Below, piece by piece: positions 46,841-55,628 of a DNA stretch of 64,000 nt. Under the pieces are notes generated by a model that ran no database searches, was not told where the DNA came from, and saw only the letters and a list, made by a program, of their open reading frames with translations. The position numbers were made by a program, and so were the translations under genes. Origin of the DNA: Piscinibacter gummiphilus (lineage in GTDB: Bacteria; Pseudomonadota; Gammaproteobacteria; Burkholderiales; Burkholderiaceae_C); contig NZ_CP015118.1 in assembly GCF_002116905.1 (NCBI RefSeq), positions 5,952,001 to 6,016,000 of the forward strand, given 5' to 3'. Positions within the stretch are counted from its first letter, which is position 1; each line of letters begins with the position of its first letter.

Positions 46841-48874
46841 ATGCGCCTGTTCCTTCACCCACCCGGCCCGCTCAGCCAGATCGGGCGGGTGTTGTGGTGC
46901 GCGGCGATCGCGGTGTTCGCCGCGGTGCTGTCGCTGGTCTGGTCCTCGCCCGCACGGGCGGACGACTCGGAGGCCCGCAAGGCCGAGAGCCCGTACTTCC
47001 ACGTCAACAGCAGCCAGCCCGGCACCGACCGGCTGCCGCTGAAGTCGACGGCCGTGGACGTGCGCATCGCCGGCGTGATCGCCGACGTGACCGTGGTGCA
47101 GCACTACCGCAACGAAGGACAGCGCCCGATCGAGGCGCGCTACGTGTTCCCCGGCTCGACGCAGTCGGCCGTGTACGCGATGAACGTGCGCCTCGGCGAC
47201 CGGCTGCTCACCGCCCGCATCAAGGAGAAGCAGGCCGCGCGCGTCGAGTACGAGGCCGCGAAGAAGGAAGGCCGCACCTCCGCGCTGCTGGAACAGCACC
47301 GACCGAACGTGTTCGAGATGAACGTCGCGAACATCCTGCCGGGTGACGACGTGCGCGTCGAACTCCACTACACCGAACTGCTGTCGCCCACCGACGCCCG
47401 CTACGGCTTCGTGTTCCCGACCGTCGTGGGCCCGCGCTACGCCGGCGCCCCGTCGGCCGGCGGTGCCATGCCCGCGATGCCGTACCTGAAGGAAGGCGAG
47501 GCCACCCCGGCCACGTTCGACATCCGCGTCGCCATCGATTCCCCGGTGCCCGTGAAGGAGGTGACCTCCAGCTCCCACGACGTGCGCGTCGACGACGTCG
47601 GCACGCCGCACGTGAAGGTCGCGCTCGCCCCGGCCGGCAACCGCCCGGCGAACAACCGCGACTTCCTGCTCGACTACCGCCTGGCCGGCGACCGCATCGA
47701 GTCGGGCCTGATGCTGTTCCGCGGTGGCGACGAGAACTACTTCCTCGGCCTGATCGAACCGCCGAAGGCCGCGCCGAGCCGCTCGATCAACCCGCGCGAC
47801 TACGTGTTCGTGGTCGACATCTCGGGCTCGATGCACGGCTACCCGCTCGAGACCGCCAAGGTGCTGCTGCAGAACCTGATCGGCAGCCTGCGCCCGAGCG
47901 ACACCTTCAACGTGCTGCTGTTCTCCGGCAGCAACCGCATGCTCGCCCCCGAATCGGTGCCGGCCACGCGCGCCAACATCGACCGTGCGATGGAGACCAT
48001 CCGCGCGATGGGCGGCAACGGCAGCACCGAGATCGTGCCGGCCCTGAAGCGCCTGGCCGCGCTGCCGAAGGCCGAGGGGGTGTCGCGCAGCGTGATCGTG
48101 GTGACCGACGGCTACGTGAACGTCGAGTCGGAGGTGTTCCAGCTCGTGCGCCAGCACCTGTCCCACCAGAACGTGTTCGCGTTCGGCATCGGCAGCAGCG
48201 TGAACCGCCACCTGATCGAAGGTCTGGCCCGCGCCGGCATGGGCGAGGCGTTCATCGTGACGAAGCCGGCCGAGGCCGCCGCGCAGGCCGAACGCCTGCG
48301 CAAGATGATCGACTCGCCGGTGCTGACGAACGTGAAGCTGCGCTTCGAAGGCCTCGACGCGTACGACGTGGAACCCGCACGCCAGCCCGACGTGCTCGGC
48401 GGCCGCCCGGTCGTCGTGTTCGGCAAGTGGAAGGGCGACACCACGCACGCGAAGCTGATCGTCGAAGGCCGCTCGGGCGATGGCCCGTACCGCATCGAGA
48501 TGGCCACCGCCGGCCATGAAGACAACACGTCGTCGGCCCTGCGCCTGTTGTGGGCCCGCCAGCGCATCGCCGCGCTGTCGGACCAGGAAGCGCTCGAAGG
48601 CGGCACCACGCAGAAGGAGGCCATCACGGCCCTGGGCCTGCAGCACGGCCTGCTGACGCAGTACACGAGCTTCATCGCCGTGGACAAGATCGTGCGCAAC
48701 CCGAACCCGGCGCTGTCGCCGTCGGTGGACCAGCCGTCGCCGCTGCCCGAGGGCGTGAGCAACCTCGCCATCGGCGCGGAAGTGCCGAGCACGCCGGAAC
48801 CGGCCGCCTGGCTCGCGCTGCTCGTCGTCGTGGGTGTGGTGGGCGCGACGCTCTTCACCCGCCGCCGCGCCTGA
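46841..48874 (+). CDS. VIT/VWA-domain surface protein with PEP-CTERM sorting signal
   Basis: 677 residues. Signal peptide (about 1-41, ending PARADD), a VIT domain (about 45-175; ADVTVVQHYRNEGQRPIEARYVFP), a VWA domain (about 318-490) with complete metal site: VVDISGSMHG near 325 (DxSxS) and VTDGYVN near 418. The tail is VPSTPEPAAW, a hydrophobic stretch and RRR, i.e. the PEP-CTERM plan. The next gene is an exosortase, so this looks like its dedicated substrate. Compare marine proteobacterial sortase-target VIT/VWA proteins, where a class of sortase takes the exosortase's place. RBS AAGGAG is 8 bp before ATG. Possibly controlled by the tag upstream. Confidence 0.87.
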   Translation: MRLFLHPPGPLSQIGRVLWCAAIAVFAAVLSLVWSSPARADDSEARKAESPYFHVNSSQPGTDRLPLKSTAVDVRIAGVIADVTVVQHYRNEGQRPIEARYVFPGSTQSAVYAMNVRLGDRLLTARIKEKQAARVEYEAAKKEGRTSALLEQHRPNVFEMNVANILPGDDVRVELHYTELLSPTDARYGFVFPTVVGPRYAGAPSAGGAMPAMPYLKEGEATPATFDIRVAIDSPVPVKEVTSSSHDVRVDDVGTPHVKVALAPAGNRPANNRDFLLDYRLAGDRIESGLMLFRGGDENYFLGLIEPPKAAPSRSINPRDYVFVVDISGSMHGYPLETAKVLLQNLIGSLRPSDTFNVLLFSGSNRMLAPESVPATRANIDRAMETIRAMGGNGSTEIVPALKRLAALPKAEGVSRSVIVVTDGYVNVESEVFQLVRQHLSHQNVFAFGIGSSVNRHLIEGLARAGMGEAFIVTKPAEAAAQAERLRKMIDSPVLTNVKLRFEGLDAYDVEPARQPDVLGGRPVVVFGKWKGDTTHAKLIVEGRSGDGPYRIEMATAGHEDNTSSALRLLWARQRIAALSDQEALEGGTTQKEAITALGLQHGLLTQYTSFIAVDKIVRNPNPALSPSVDQPSPLPEGVSNLAIGAEVPSTPEPAAWLALLVVVGVVGATLFTRRRA

Positions 48875-48883
48875 GGAGCCGCC

Positions 48884-49726
48884 GTGACCCGCATCGTTGT
48901 CCCCACGAGCGAGTCCGGCCGCTGGCTGGGCCGGCTCGACCGGCTGCCGCCGGCGGCCTGGCTCGGCCTGCAGGCCGCCGCGCTGTGGCCGCACTGGCGG
49001 TGGGCCGCGGCGCGGGTGGCCGACGGCTCCGACGACCCGCTGGGCCTGGCCGCGCTCGCCGCGTTCGCGCTGCTCGTGGCCCGTGAGGTGCCGCGCATGT
49101 CCGCCCGTCCGTCCGGCCGGTGGTGGGCGGCCGCGGCGGTCGCGACGGGTGCCGCCACCCTGGCGACGTTCTGGCTGCCCCCGCTGGTCGGCGCCGTGTT
49201 CGCGGCCCTCGCGGTGGCCTGCGGCGCACGCGCCTTCCTGCCGTCGGGCCATCCGTCGCTGCCGATGGCGGGGCTCGCGGTGCTCGCGCTGCCGGTCGTC
49301 TCGTCGCTGCAGTTCTACGCCGGCTTCCCGCTGCGCGTCGTGACGGCGCAGCTGAGCACGTGGATCCTGCAGCTGGCCGGCCTCGCCGCCGAACGCGCCG
49401 GCACGGCGATGGTGGTCGAAGGAAAGCTCGTGATCGTCGACGCGCCGTGTTCGGGCGTGCAGATGGTGTGGATGGCGTACTTCTGCGCGTGTGCGGTGGC
49501 CGGCTTCGGCCGGCTCGCCGACCGCGTGTTCCTGCGCCGGCTGCCGGCGGCCGGGCTGTTCGTGCTGGCCGGCAACGTGGTGCGCAACAGCGCGCTCGTC
49601 GCGATGGAGGCGACCGGCCGGCCGGTGTCCGAGGCCCTGCACCAGGGCATCGGTCTCGTGGTGCTCGCGGCGGTGTGCGCGGGTGTGGTGTGGGTGATCC
49701 GTGGAGGCCGTGATGGCACGCAGTGA
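48884..49726 (+). CDS. Exosortase, dedicated to the preceding PEP-CTERM protein
   Basis: 280 residues, 7-8 membrane helices. Transpeptidase-like enzyme that processes PEP-CTERM tails. Catalytic triad is present: Cys189 in VDAPCSGVQMVWM, Arg234 in LAGNVVRNSALVA and His253 in EALHQGIGLV. GTG start with GAGGAG ribosome site, 9 bp after the VIT gene. It ends 14 bp inside the next gene. The set resembles the single-target exosortases (possibly XrtQ type), but I can not assign the subtype by eye. No extracellular-polysaccharide genes are present, unlike the classical EpsH loci. Confidence 0.88.
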   Translation: MTRIVVPTSESGRWLGRLDRLPPAAWLGLQAAALWPHWRWAAARVADGSDDPLGLAALAAFALLVAREVPRMSARPSGRWWAAAAVATGAATLATFWLPPLVGAVFAALAVACGARAFLPSGHPSLPMAGLAVLALPVVSSLQFYAGFPLRVVTAQLSTWILQLAGLAAERAGTAMVVEGKLVIVDAPCSGVQMVWMAYFCACAVAGFGRLADRVFLRRLPAAGLFVLAGNVVRNSALVAMEATGRPVSEALHQGIGLVVLAAVCAGVVWVIRGGRDGTQ

Positions 49727-50240
49727 GAAGGCGGTGATGCTCAAGGGGATGTTCGCGGCGGTGCTGGTCGCCTGCGCGCTGTCGCCGCTCGCGCGGCCGG
49801 CCGCGCCGGCCGCGCCCGTCACCGCGTCGCCCGAGTGGCCGATGCAATGGGACGGCAAGGGCCTGCGCCCGCTCGCGCTGAGCGCCGTGGAGCAGCGCTT
49901 CGCGTCGCGTTTCCCCGGCCACATCGCCCGCATGACCGACGGCGAGCAGGTGCTGGTGCTGCGCGCGGTGAACGAACCCACGCGCCAGCTCCACCCGGCG
50001 GCCGACTGCTACCGCGGCCTCGGCTACACCATCCGCAACGCCCAGCTGGAGGCCGACGCGAAGGACCAGCTGTGGCGCTGCTTCATCGCCGAACGCGCCG
50101 GCCAGTCCACCCGCGTGTGCGAACGCATCGTCGACGCGGCCGGCCACGCCTTCACCGACACGTCGAGCTGGTACTGGGCCGCCCAGACGGGCCGCTCCAC
50201 CGGCCCGTGGCAGGCCGTCACCCTCGCGAGGGCGCTGTGA
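49713..50240 (+). CDS. EpsI-like exosortase-associated protein
   Basis: 175 residues. Signal peptide or anchor (about 10-33), then a small domain with RQLHPAADCYRGLGYTI near 92-108, which resembles the HPxxCYxGxGW core of EpsI (DUF3485) proteins. A second Cys pair (CFIAE, TRVCERIV) follows. Classical EpsI proteins are about 220-230 residues and often fused to exosortase; this one is separate and short. It overlaps the exosortase gene by 14 bp and its stop overlaps the GT51 start as GTGA. The role is likely helper to exosortase; confidence in family is moderate. Confidence 0.65.
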   Translation: MARSEKAVMLKGMFAAVLVACALSPLARPAAPAAPVTASPEWPMQWDGKGLRPLALSAVEQRFASRFPGHIARMTDGEQVLVLRAVNEPTRQLHPAADCYRGLGYTIRNAQLEADAKDQLWRCFIAERAGQSTRVCERIVDAAGHAFTDTSSWYWAAQTGRSTGPWQAVTLARAL

Positions 50241-51469
50241 AGACCTGGGCCCTGCGGATCCTCGTGGCGATGGGCCTGCTGGCCACCACCGCGGCGCTGC
50301 TGCTCGCGATGGCCCTGCACGCGCTGCGCCCCGCCGAGGGCGAGTGGCGGCAGCGTGTGCGTGTGGGCCCCGTGTCGGCGGAGCTGAGCGTGCCCGCGCT
50401 GTGGCGCGTGGCCACCCATCCGATGGTGCTGGGCCTCGCGGCCGACCGCACCTGGGGCACCCCCGTGGGCCCGGTGCGGTGGCAGGCGTCGCCGAAGGCG
50501 GGCCAGTGGTTCGCGGTGTGTGCACCCTGTTCGCTGCGCCGGCCCGAATGGGGCGACGAGCCGCTGACCGTGTCGCGCGTGGAGTTCACGCTGGAACACG
50601 GCATCGACGGGCAGGTGCGGGGCGGTGTCGTGATCGGCGACGCGCCGAACGCCGTGATCGGCCGCTGGACCTTCGCGATGAACCGTGCCGACGCGGTGCT
50701 CGATTTCACCTTCACCGACGTGCCTCTCGCCGACGCCTACGGCGTGCTGGCCGCCGTGGTGCCCGAGACAGCGCAGGCGCAGATCGACGGCCGCCTCGAC
50801 GTGAAGGGCGCGTTGCGCCTGCCGTCGCGGACCATGACGGTGACCCCGAAGGTCACGGGCTTCCGCGTCTCGGGCCTCGGCACCGAGCGCCTCGCCGCCG
50901 CCGAGCTCGCGTGTGGCGCGGCGCCGGCCGCGGGCTTCGGCCGCTGGCTGCCGCGCGCCGTGATCGCCGCGGAGGACCAGCGCTTCCACGAACACACCGG
51001 CTTCGACGCCACCGAGATGGCCGCGGCCTGGTCCACGAACCAGGCGCGTGGCGGTGTGGTACGCGGCGGCAGCACGCTGTCGCAGCAGCTCGCCAAGCTC
51101 GTCTACACGGGCGACGGCCGCAGCCCCGTGCGCAAGCTGCGCGAGCTGCTCTACGCGGTGGAGCTCGACCGCACGCTCGGCAAGGCGCGGGTGCTGAACC
51201 TGTACCTCGCGCTCGCGCCGTGGGGCGAGCGCCATTGCGGCGCCACCGCCGCGGCACGCCACTACCTGCACAAGGACCCGGCGCGGCTCACGCCCATCGA
51301 GGCGGCGTGGCTCGCGAGCCTGCTGCACAACCCCGACCGCGAGCGCGCGAAGCTGGCCTCTGAAGGCCGCGTCAACGTCGCCCGCGTGGACTGGGTGATG
51401 GACCAGATGCGGCCCGCGCCCCGCGCGCGCGACCGGGTGCCGGCCGGCGCGTGGCTGCCACCGTCCTGA
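50237..51469 (+). CDS. Monofunctional biosynthetic peptidoglycan glycosyltransferase (GT51) with N-terminal extension
   Basis: 410 residues. N-terminal membrane helix (about 4-27), a roughly 210-residue beta-rich periplasmic extension I can not identify, then a GT51 domain (about 235-395). GT51 motifs: AAEDQRFHEHTGFD (Glu246), GGSTLSQQLAK, RKLRELLYAVELDRTLGKARVLNLYL. There is no transpeptidase domain. Mtg-type enzymes are usually about 240 residues, so the extension is special. GTG start overlapping the EpsI-like stop; it is the last gene of the exosortase operon and ties the module to the cell wall. Confidence 0.85.
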   Translation: MKTWALRILVAMGLLATTAALLLAMALHALRPAEGEWRQRVRVGPVSAELSVPALWRVATHPMVLGLAADRTWGTPVGPVRWQASPKAGQWFAVCAPCSLRRPEWGDEPLTVSRVEFTLEHGIDGQVRGGVVIGDAPNAVIGRWTFAMNRADAVLDFTFTDVPLADAYGVLAAVVPETAQAQIDGRLDVKGALRLPSRTMTVTPKVTGFRVSGLGTERLAAAELACGAAPAAGFGRWLPRAVIAAEDQRFHEHTGFDATEMAAAWSTNQARGGVVRGGSTLSQQLAKLVYTGDGRSPVRKLRELLYAVELDRTLGKARVLNLYLALAPWGERHCGATAAARHYLHKDPARLTPIEAAWLASLLHNPDRERAKLASEGRVNVARVDWVMDQMRPAPRARDRVPAGAWLPPS

Positions 51470-51536
51470 AAACCTTGCGGGCGGTCCGGCTTCCGGCCGG
51501 GGTAGCATGCACCTCCCTGATCTGGAGGACCCGCTC

Positions 51537-52145
51537 ATGAATCGCAGGCCGTGGCTCGTCGCCGTCTTGTTCGCTTCGCTCACCGCACTCACCGGCTGCG
51601 GCTACAACGACTTCCAGCGCCTCGACGAGGACGTCAAGGGCGCGTGGGCCGAAGTGCTCAACCAGTACCAGCGCCGCGCGGACCTGATCCCGAACATCGT
51701 CGCGAGCATCAAGGGCGAGACCCAGTTCGAGCAGGACACCCTCACGCGCGTGGTCGAGGCCCGCGCGAAGGCCACCAGCATCCAGGCCACGCCCGAACTC
51801 ATCAACAACCCCGAGGCCTTCGACAAGTTCCAGAAGGCCCAGGGTGAACTGAGCGGCGCGCTGAGCCGCCTGATGGTCGTCAGCGAACGCTACCCGGACC
51901 TGAAGGCCAACAAGGGCTTCCAGGACCTGCGCGTGCAGCTCGAAGGCACCGAGAACCGCATCACCGTGGCCCGCAACCGCTACATCAAGTCCGTGGCCGA
52001 CTACAACGTGCTGGCCCGCAGCTTCCCGACGAACCTGACCGCGATGGCGTTCAGCTACCAGATCAAGCCGAGCTTCACCGTGCAGAACGAGGCGCAGATC
52101 TCCACGCCGCCGTCCGTCAGCTTCGACAAGCCCGCCTCGAAGTGA
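51537..52145 (+). CDS. lemA: LemA family lipoprotein
   Basis: 202 residues. Signal with lipobox LTGC (Cys20), then the four-helix LemA domain: DEDVKGAWAEVLNQYQRRADLIPNIV near 28 and AKATSIQATPELINNPEAF near 75, GTENRITVARNRYIKSVADYN near 140. Function is unsettled; LemA proteins often sit beside TPM-domain genes, as here, and may affect membrane or envelope stress. The gene overlaps the next by GTGA. Start chosen at the ATG preceding the signal, with TGGAGG at -13. Confidence 0.9.
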   Translation: MNRRPWLVAVLFASLTALTGCGYNDFQRLDEDVKGAWAEVLNQYQRRADLIPNIVASIKGETQFEQDTLTRVVEARAKATSIQATPELINNPEAFDKFQKAQGELSGALSRLMVVSERYPDLKANKGFQDLRVQLEGTENRITVARNRYIKSVADYNVLARSFPTNLTAMAFSYQIKPSFTVQNEAQISTPPSVSFDKPASK

Positions 52146-53032
52146 TCACCAAGGGGCTGCGCCGGCTCGGGCTCGCGCTGCTGCTCGCGGCGGTCGCGGG
52201 GCTGGCGCTCGCGCAAGACCTGGTGCCCGTGCCCGCGCTGTCGGCACGGGTGATCGACGAGACCGGCACGCTGTCGACGGAGCAGCGGCGCGCGCTGTCC
52301 GACAAGCTGCAGGCCATCGAGGCGCAGCACGGCTCGCAGGTGGTGGTGCTGATGGTGCCCACCACGAAACCCGAGGACATCGCCGACTACACGCAGCGTG
52401 TGGGCGACGCCTGGAAGATCGGCCGCCGTGACGTGGGCGACGGCCTGCTGGTGGTGGTGGCGAAGGGCGACCGGCGCATGCGCATCGCGCCGGCGAAAGC
52501 GCTCGAAGGGGCCGTGCCCGACCTCGCGGCCAAACGCATCATCGACGAACAGATGGTGCCGGCCTTCCGGCAGAACGACTACGCGGGCGGCCTCAACCTC
52601 GCCGTGGACGCCCTCGCGGCGCGCATCGCCGGCGAGGGCCTGCCCGAACCCACGGTGCGGCCGTCGCCGTCGTCGCGGCCGGGCTTCGATCTGGAAGACG
52701 GGCTGATCTTCCTGCTTGTCAGCGTGCCGCTGATGGGTGGCATCGCGGTCTCGGTGTTCGGCAAGCGCCTGGGCTCGCTGCTGACCGGCGGCGCGGTCGG
52801 CGGCATCGGCTGGTGGCTCACGGCGAGCGTGCTCGTCGGCGTGGGAGCCGGGTTCGTCGCGCTGCTGCTCGTGGGCACGCTGGGCGTGGGCAGCGGCCGG
52901 CGTGGCGGCGGGCCCGTCATCTGGGGCGGCGGCGGGGGTGACAGCGGCTTCGGTGGCGGTGGTGGAGGGGGCGGCTTCAGCTCCGGCGGCGGCGGCGATT
53001 TCGGAGGCGGTGGCGCCTCGGGAGACTGGTGA
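52142..53032 (+). CDS. TPM-domain protein (YgcG-like) with Gly-rich tail
   Basis: 296 residues. Signal peptide (about 1-25, ending ALAQD), a TPM domain (about 33-160; ARVIDETGTLSTEQRRALSDKL, QVVVLMVPTTKPEDI), two membrane helices (about 180-245), and a Gly-rich C-terminus (GGGGGGGFSSGGG). Known TPM proteins include phosphatases of photosystem II repair and the YgcG family; the bacterial role is unclear. GTG start overlapping lemA stop. Operon with lemA and the next TPM gene. Confidence 0.85.
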   Translation: MITKGLRRLGLALLLAAVAGLALAQDLVPVPALSARVIDETGTLSTEQRRALSDKLQAIEAQHGSQVVVLMVPTTKPEDIADYTQRVGDAWKIGRRDVGDGLLVVVAKGDRRMRIAPAKALEGAVPDLAAKRIIDEQMVPAFRQNDYAGGLNLAVDALAARIAGEGLPEPTVRPSPSSRPGFDLEDGLIFLLVSVPLMGGIAVSVFGKRLGSLLTGGAVGGIGWWLTASVLVGVGAGFVALLLVGTLGVGSGRRGGGPVIWGGGGGDSGFGGGGGGGGFSSGGGGDFGGGGASGDW

Positions 53033-53550
53033 TGGATGCATCCGGCAACCGCGTGATCCGCGTGCTGAAACACCGCTGGCGCGACGCCCGCGACTCGCGC
53101 CGCGCCCTCGGCGACGCGGGCCTGCAGGCGCTGCAGTCGCGCGTGGCCAAGAGCGAACGCGCCCACACCGGCGAGATCCGCATCTGCGTCGAGGCGGGCC
53201 TGCCGCTGTCGTACCTGTGGCGCCGCGCGAGCGCCCGCGAACGTGCGGTGATGCTGTTCGGCAAGCTGCGCGTCTGGGACACGCACCACAACAACGGCGT
53301 GCTGATCTACCTGCTGCTCGCCGACCACCGCATCGAGATCGTCGCGGACCGCGGGCTCAACGCCCTCGTGCCGCAGACGCAATGGGCCGAGGTGGCCGCG
53401 CGGATGGCGCAGGCGTTCGCGAAGAACCAGTTCGCCGAGGGGCTGTCCGCGGCCGTCGACGAGGTTCACGCCTTGCTGGCCGCGCATTTCCCGGCGAGCC
53501 CCGGCGCGCCCAACCCCAACGAACTGCCCGACACCGTTGTCCTGATCTGA
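53032..53550 (+). CDS. TPM-domain protein, cytoplasmic
   Basis: 172 residues. A TPM_phosphatase domain (about 35-150; GEIRICVEAGLPLSYLWR, WDTHHNNGVLIYLLLADHRIEIVADRGLN) without signal peptide or obvious membrane helix. The ATG overlaps the previous stop by one base (TGATG); a GTG one codon earlier is possible. Same operon as lemA. This arrangement of LemA, TPM, TPM is widespread in beta- and gammaproteobacteria; its job is not known. Confidence 0.83.
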   Translation: MDASGNRVIRVLKHRWRDARDSRRALGDAGLQALQSRVAKSERAHTGEIRICVEAGLPLSYLWRRASARERAVMLFGKLRVWDTHHNNGVLIYLLLADHRIEIVADRGLNALVPQTQWAEVAARMAQAFAKNQFAEGLSAAVDEVHALLAAHFPASPGAPNPNELPDTVVLI

Positions 53551-53635
53551 CGGGCGCCCCCGCCTTCAGGGAGGGGGGCGGAGGGGTTCGCCCGGTGCGA
53601 ACATGGCGCGTCGCCATTTCCCGGGGAGCCTCGCC

Positions 53636-54757
53636 ATGGCCTTGTCCGACGAAGTCGTTCCGCTGCAACCGGGGCCCGTGGAGGCCGCCGGCGGCGCGCC
53701 GTTCGTGCGCATCCGCCACGACCTGACTCGCACCGTGCTCTCCGTGCTCGTGATCGGGGTGCTCCTCCTGGGCTCGTTCTGGATCCTGCGGCCCTTCCTG
53801 CTGCCCGGCCTGTGGGCCATGACCCTCGTGGTGGCGACGTGGCCGCTGATGCTGAAGGTGCAGGCGCGCGTGAGGCGGCCCTCGGTCGCCGTGCTCGTCA
53901 TGACGCTCGCGATGGTGGTCGTGTTCGTCGCGCCCATCGGCCTCGCGCTGCAGACCCTCGCCGAGAACACCGACACGCTGACGCGCTGGCTGCGCACGTT
54001 CGCGGAGACACCGTTCCCGCCGCCGCCGGACTGGGTCGCGCGGCTGCCGCTGGTGGGCGACAAGGTCGCCAACGCGTGGCTGGAGATCTCGCTCGCCGGC
54101 AAGGAAGGCCTCGCCGCGCGCATCGCGCCGTACGCGAGCCAGGCCGCTCACTGGATCGCCGCGGCCCTCGGCAGCGTGGGCCTGCTGCTCGTGCAATTGC
54201 TGCTCACCGTGATCATCTCGGCGATCCTGTTCGCCAACGGCGAGACGGCACGCAACGCGCTCGTGCGCTTCGGCCAGCGGCTCGCGGGCGAAGGGGGCGG
54301 GGAGGTCGTGGTGCTGGCCGGCCGCGCGATCCGCGCCGTGGCCATGGGCGTGGTGGTGACGGCGCTCGTGCAGACGGTGCTGGCGGGCCTCGGCCTCGCC
54401 ATCGCCGGCGTGCCGTTCGCCGGGCTGCTCACCGCGGTCATCCTGGTGCTGTGCATCGCCCAGCTCGGCCCGGTGATCGTGCTGCTGCCCGCCGTGGGCT
54501 GGCTCTACTGGAGCGGCCAGCCGGGCTGGGGGACGACGCTGCTCGTGTGGACGGTGATCGTCGGCGGGCTCGACAACATCCTGCGCCCGCTGCTGATCCG
54601 CCGCGGCGGCGCCGACCTGCCGCTGCTGCTGATCTTCGGCGGCGTGATCGGCGGGCTGCTCGCCTTCGGCATCGTGGGCCTGTTCATCGGCCCGGTGATC
54701 CTCGCGGTGGCCTACACGCTGATGCAGCGCTGGATGGCGTCGCACCCGGCGGGCTGA
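53636..54757 (+). CDS. ydiK: AI-2E family transporter (YdiK type)
   Basis: 373 residues with eight membrane segments. PF01594 marks: the two first helices TVLSVLVIGVLLLGSFWILRP, FLLPGLWAMTLVVATWPLML near 45-70, then a soluble stretch, VAMGVVVTALVQTVLAGLG near 237, GLLTAVILVLCIAQLGPVIV near 265 and VGGLDNILRPLLIRRGGADLP near 305. Despite the family name, most members are not shown to move AI-2; some are sodium/proton antiporters. I used the ATG with GGGGAG upstream; another ATG 33 bp earlier adds 11 residues. Confidence 0.85.
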   Translation: MALSDEVVPLQPGPVEAAGGAPFVRIRHDLTRTVLSVLVIGVLLLGSFWILRPFLLPGLWAMTLVVATWPLMLKVQARVRRPSVAVLVMTLAMVVVFVAPIGLALQTLAENTDTLTRWLRTFAETPFPPPPDWVARLPLVGDKVANAWLEISLAGKEGLAARIAPYASQAAHWIAAALGSVGLLLVQLLLTVIISAILFANGETARNALVRFGQRLAGEGGGEVVVLAGRAIRAVAMGVVVTALVQTVLAGLGLAIAGVPFAGLLTAVILVLCIAQLGPVIVLLPAVGWLYWSGQPGWGTTLLVWTVIVGGLDNILRPLLIRRGGADLPLLLIFGGVIGGLLAFGIVGLFIGPVILAVAYTLMQRWMASHPAG

Positions 54758-54761
54758 CGCC

Positions 54762-55628
54762 TCAGTCCGGCAGCGCCCCCAGCACGAAGGCCGCGCGCAG
54801 CATCGGCGTCGGCGAGACGTCGGGACCGAAGACGCCGCGCATCACCGCCTCCACCTCGCCGCTGCGGTAGACGCCGGCGAGCGCCTTGTTCACCGCGAGG
54901 CGCAGGTCCGGGTCGCGGCGCATCATCAGCCCGTAGGTCTCGAACGAGATGTACTCGTCGCCCAGGCGCAGCGTCTGGCCCTCGGGCCCCCCGAGGGTCT
55001 CGCCGATCAGGATCAGGCGGTCGGTCGCGTACGCATCGGCCCGGCCGTCGCGCACCGCGGCGATGCCGTCGGTGTGCGTGGCCACCGGCACGAACACCGG
55101 CGTGATGCCGCGCGTGGCGAGGTGCTTCAGCGCGGCCTCGGTCGTGGTGCCGGCCACCACGCCCACGCGCTTGCCGTTCAGGTCCTTGGCGAGGCGAAGG
55201 CCGGACGCCGGCAGCGCGACGAAGGACGCGCCCTCGACCCACGTGGGGTTGCTGAAGTCCACCTGCTGCTCGCGCCCGAAGGTGCGGCTGGTGCTGCCGC
55301 ATTCGATGTCGACGCGGCCGTCGGTCACGGCCTGCATGCGGGTGGCGACCGTCACGGGCTGCCAGCGCACGTCGAGCTGGGTCAGCCCGAGCTGGCCCTT
55401 CAGCGCGTCGGCCACGCGGCGGCACAGCTCGACGGAGTAGCCGTCGGGCTTGCCGTCGCTGCCCTGGTACGAGAACGGGCGCGCGTCCTCGCGATAGCCG
55501 AAGGTCACCGCTTTCGTCTCGGCGATGCGGGCGAGCCCGCCCTGGGACGCGGGCGGTGTGGCGCAGCCGGCCAGCCACGCCGCGGCGGCCAGCACGGTGG
55601 CCACGGGAACGAACGACAGGCGCTTCAT
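54762..55628 (-). CDS. Amino-acid ABC transporter substrate-binding lipoprotein
   Basis: 288 residues. Lipobox LAGC near residue 22. SBP family 3 fold: AVTFGYREDARPFSYQGSDGKPDGYSVELCRRVAD near 40-75, DVRWQPVTVATRMQAVTDGRVDIECGSTSRT near 88-118 and DAYATDRLILIGETL near 200. The family binds polar amino acids; the acidic/glutamine group is likely but not provable here. No permease or ATPase gene is nearby, so it is an orphan or works with a transporter elsewhere. Start: ATG with Arg/Lys signal; upstream in-frame ATG rejected because it gives a poor signal. Convergent with ydiK by 4 bp. Confidence 0.85.
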   Translation of the reverse strand: MKRLSFVPVATVLAAAAWLAGCATPPASQGGLARIAETKAVTFGYREDARPFSYQGSDGKPDGYSVELCRRVADALKGQLGLTQLDVRWQPVTVATRMQAVTDGRVDIECGSTSRTFGREQQVDFSNPTWVEGASFVALPASGLRLAKDLNGKRVGVVAGTTTEAALKHLATRGITPVFVPVATHTDGIAAVRDGRADAYATDRLILIGETLGGPEGQTLRLGDEYISFETYGLMMRRDPDLRLAVNKALAGVYRSGEVEAVMRGVFGPDVSPTPMLRAAFVLGALPD

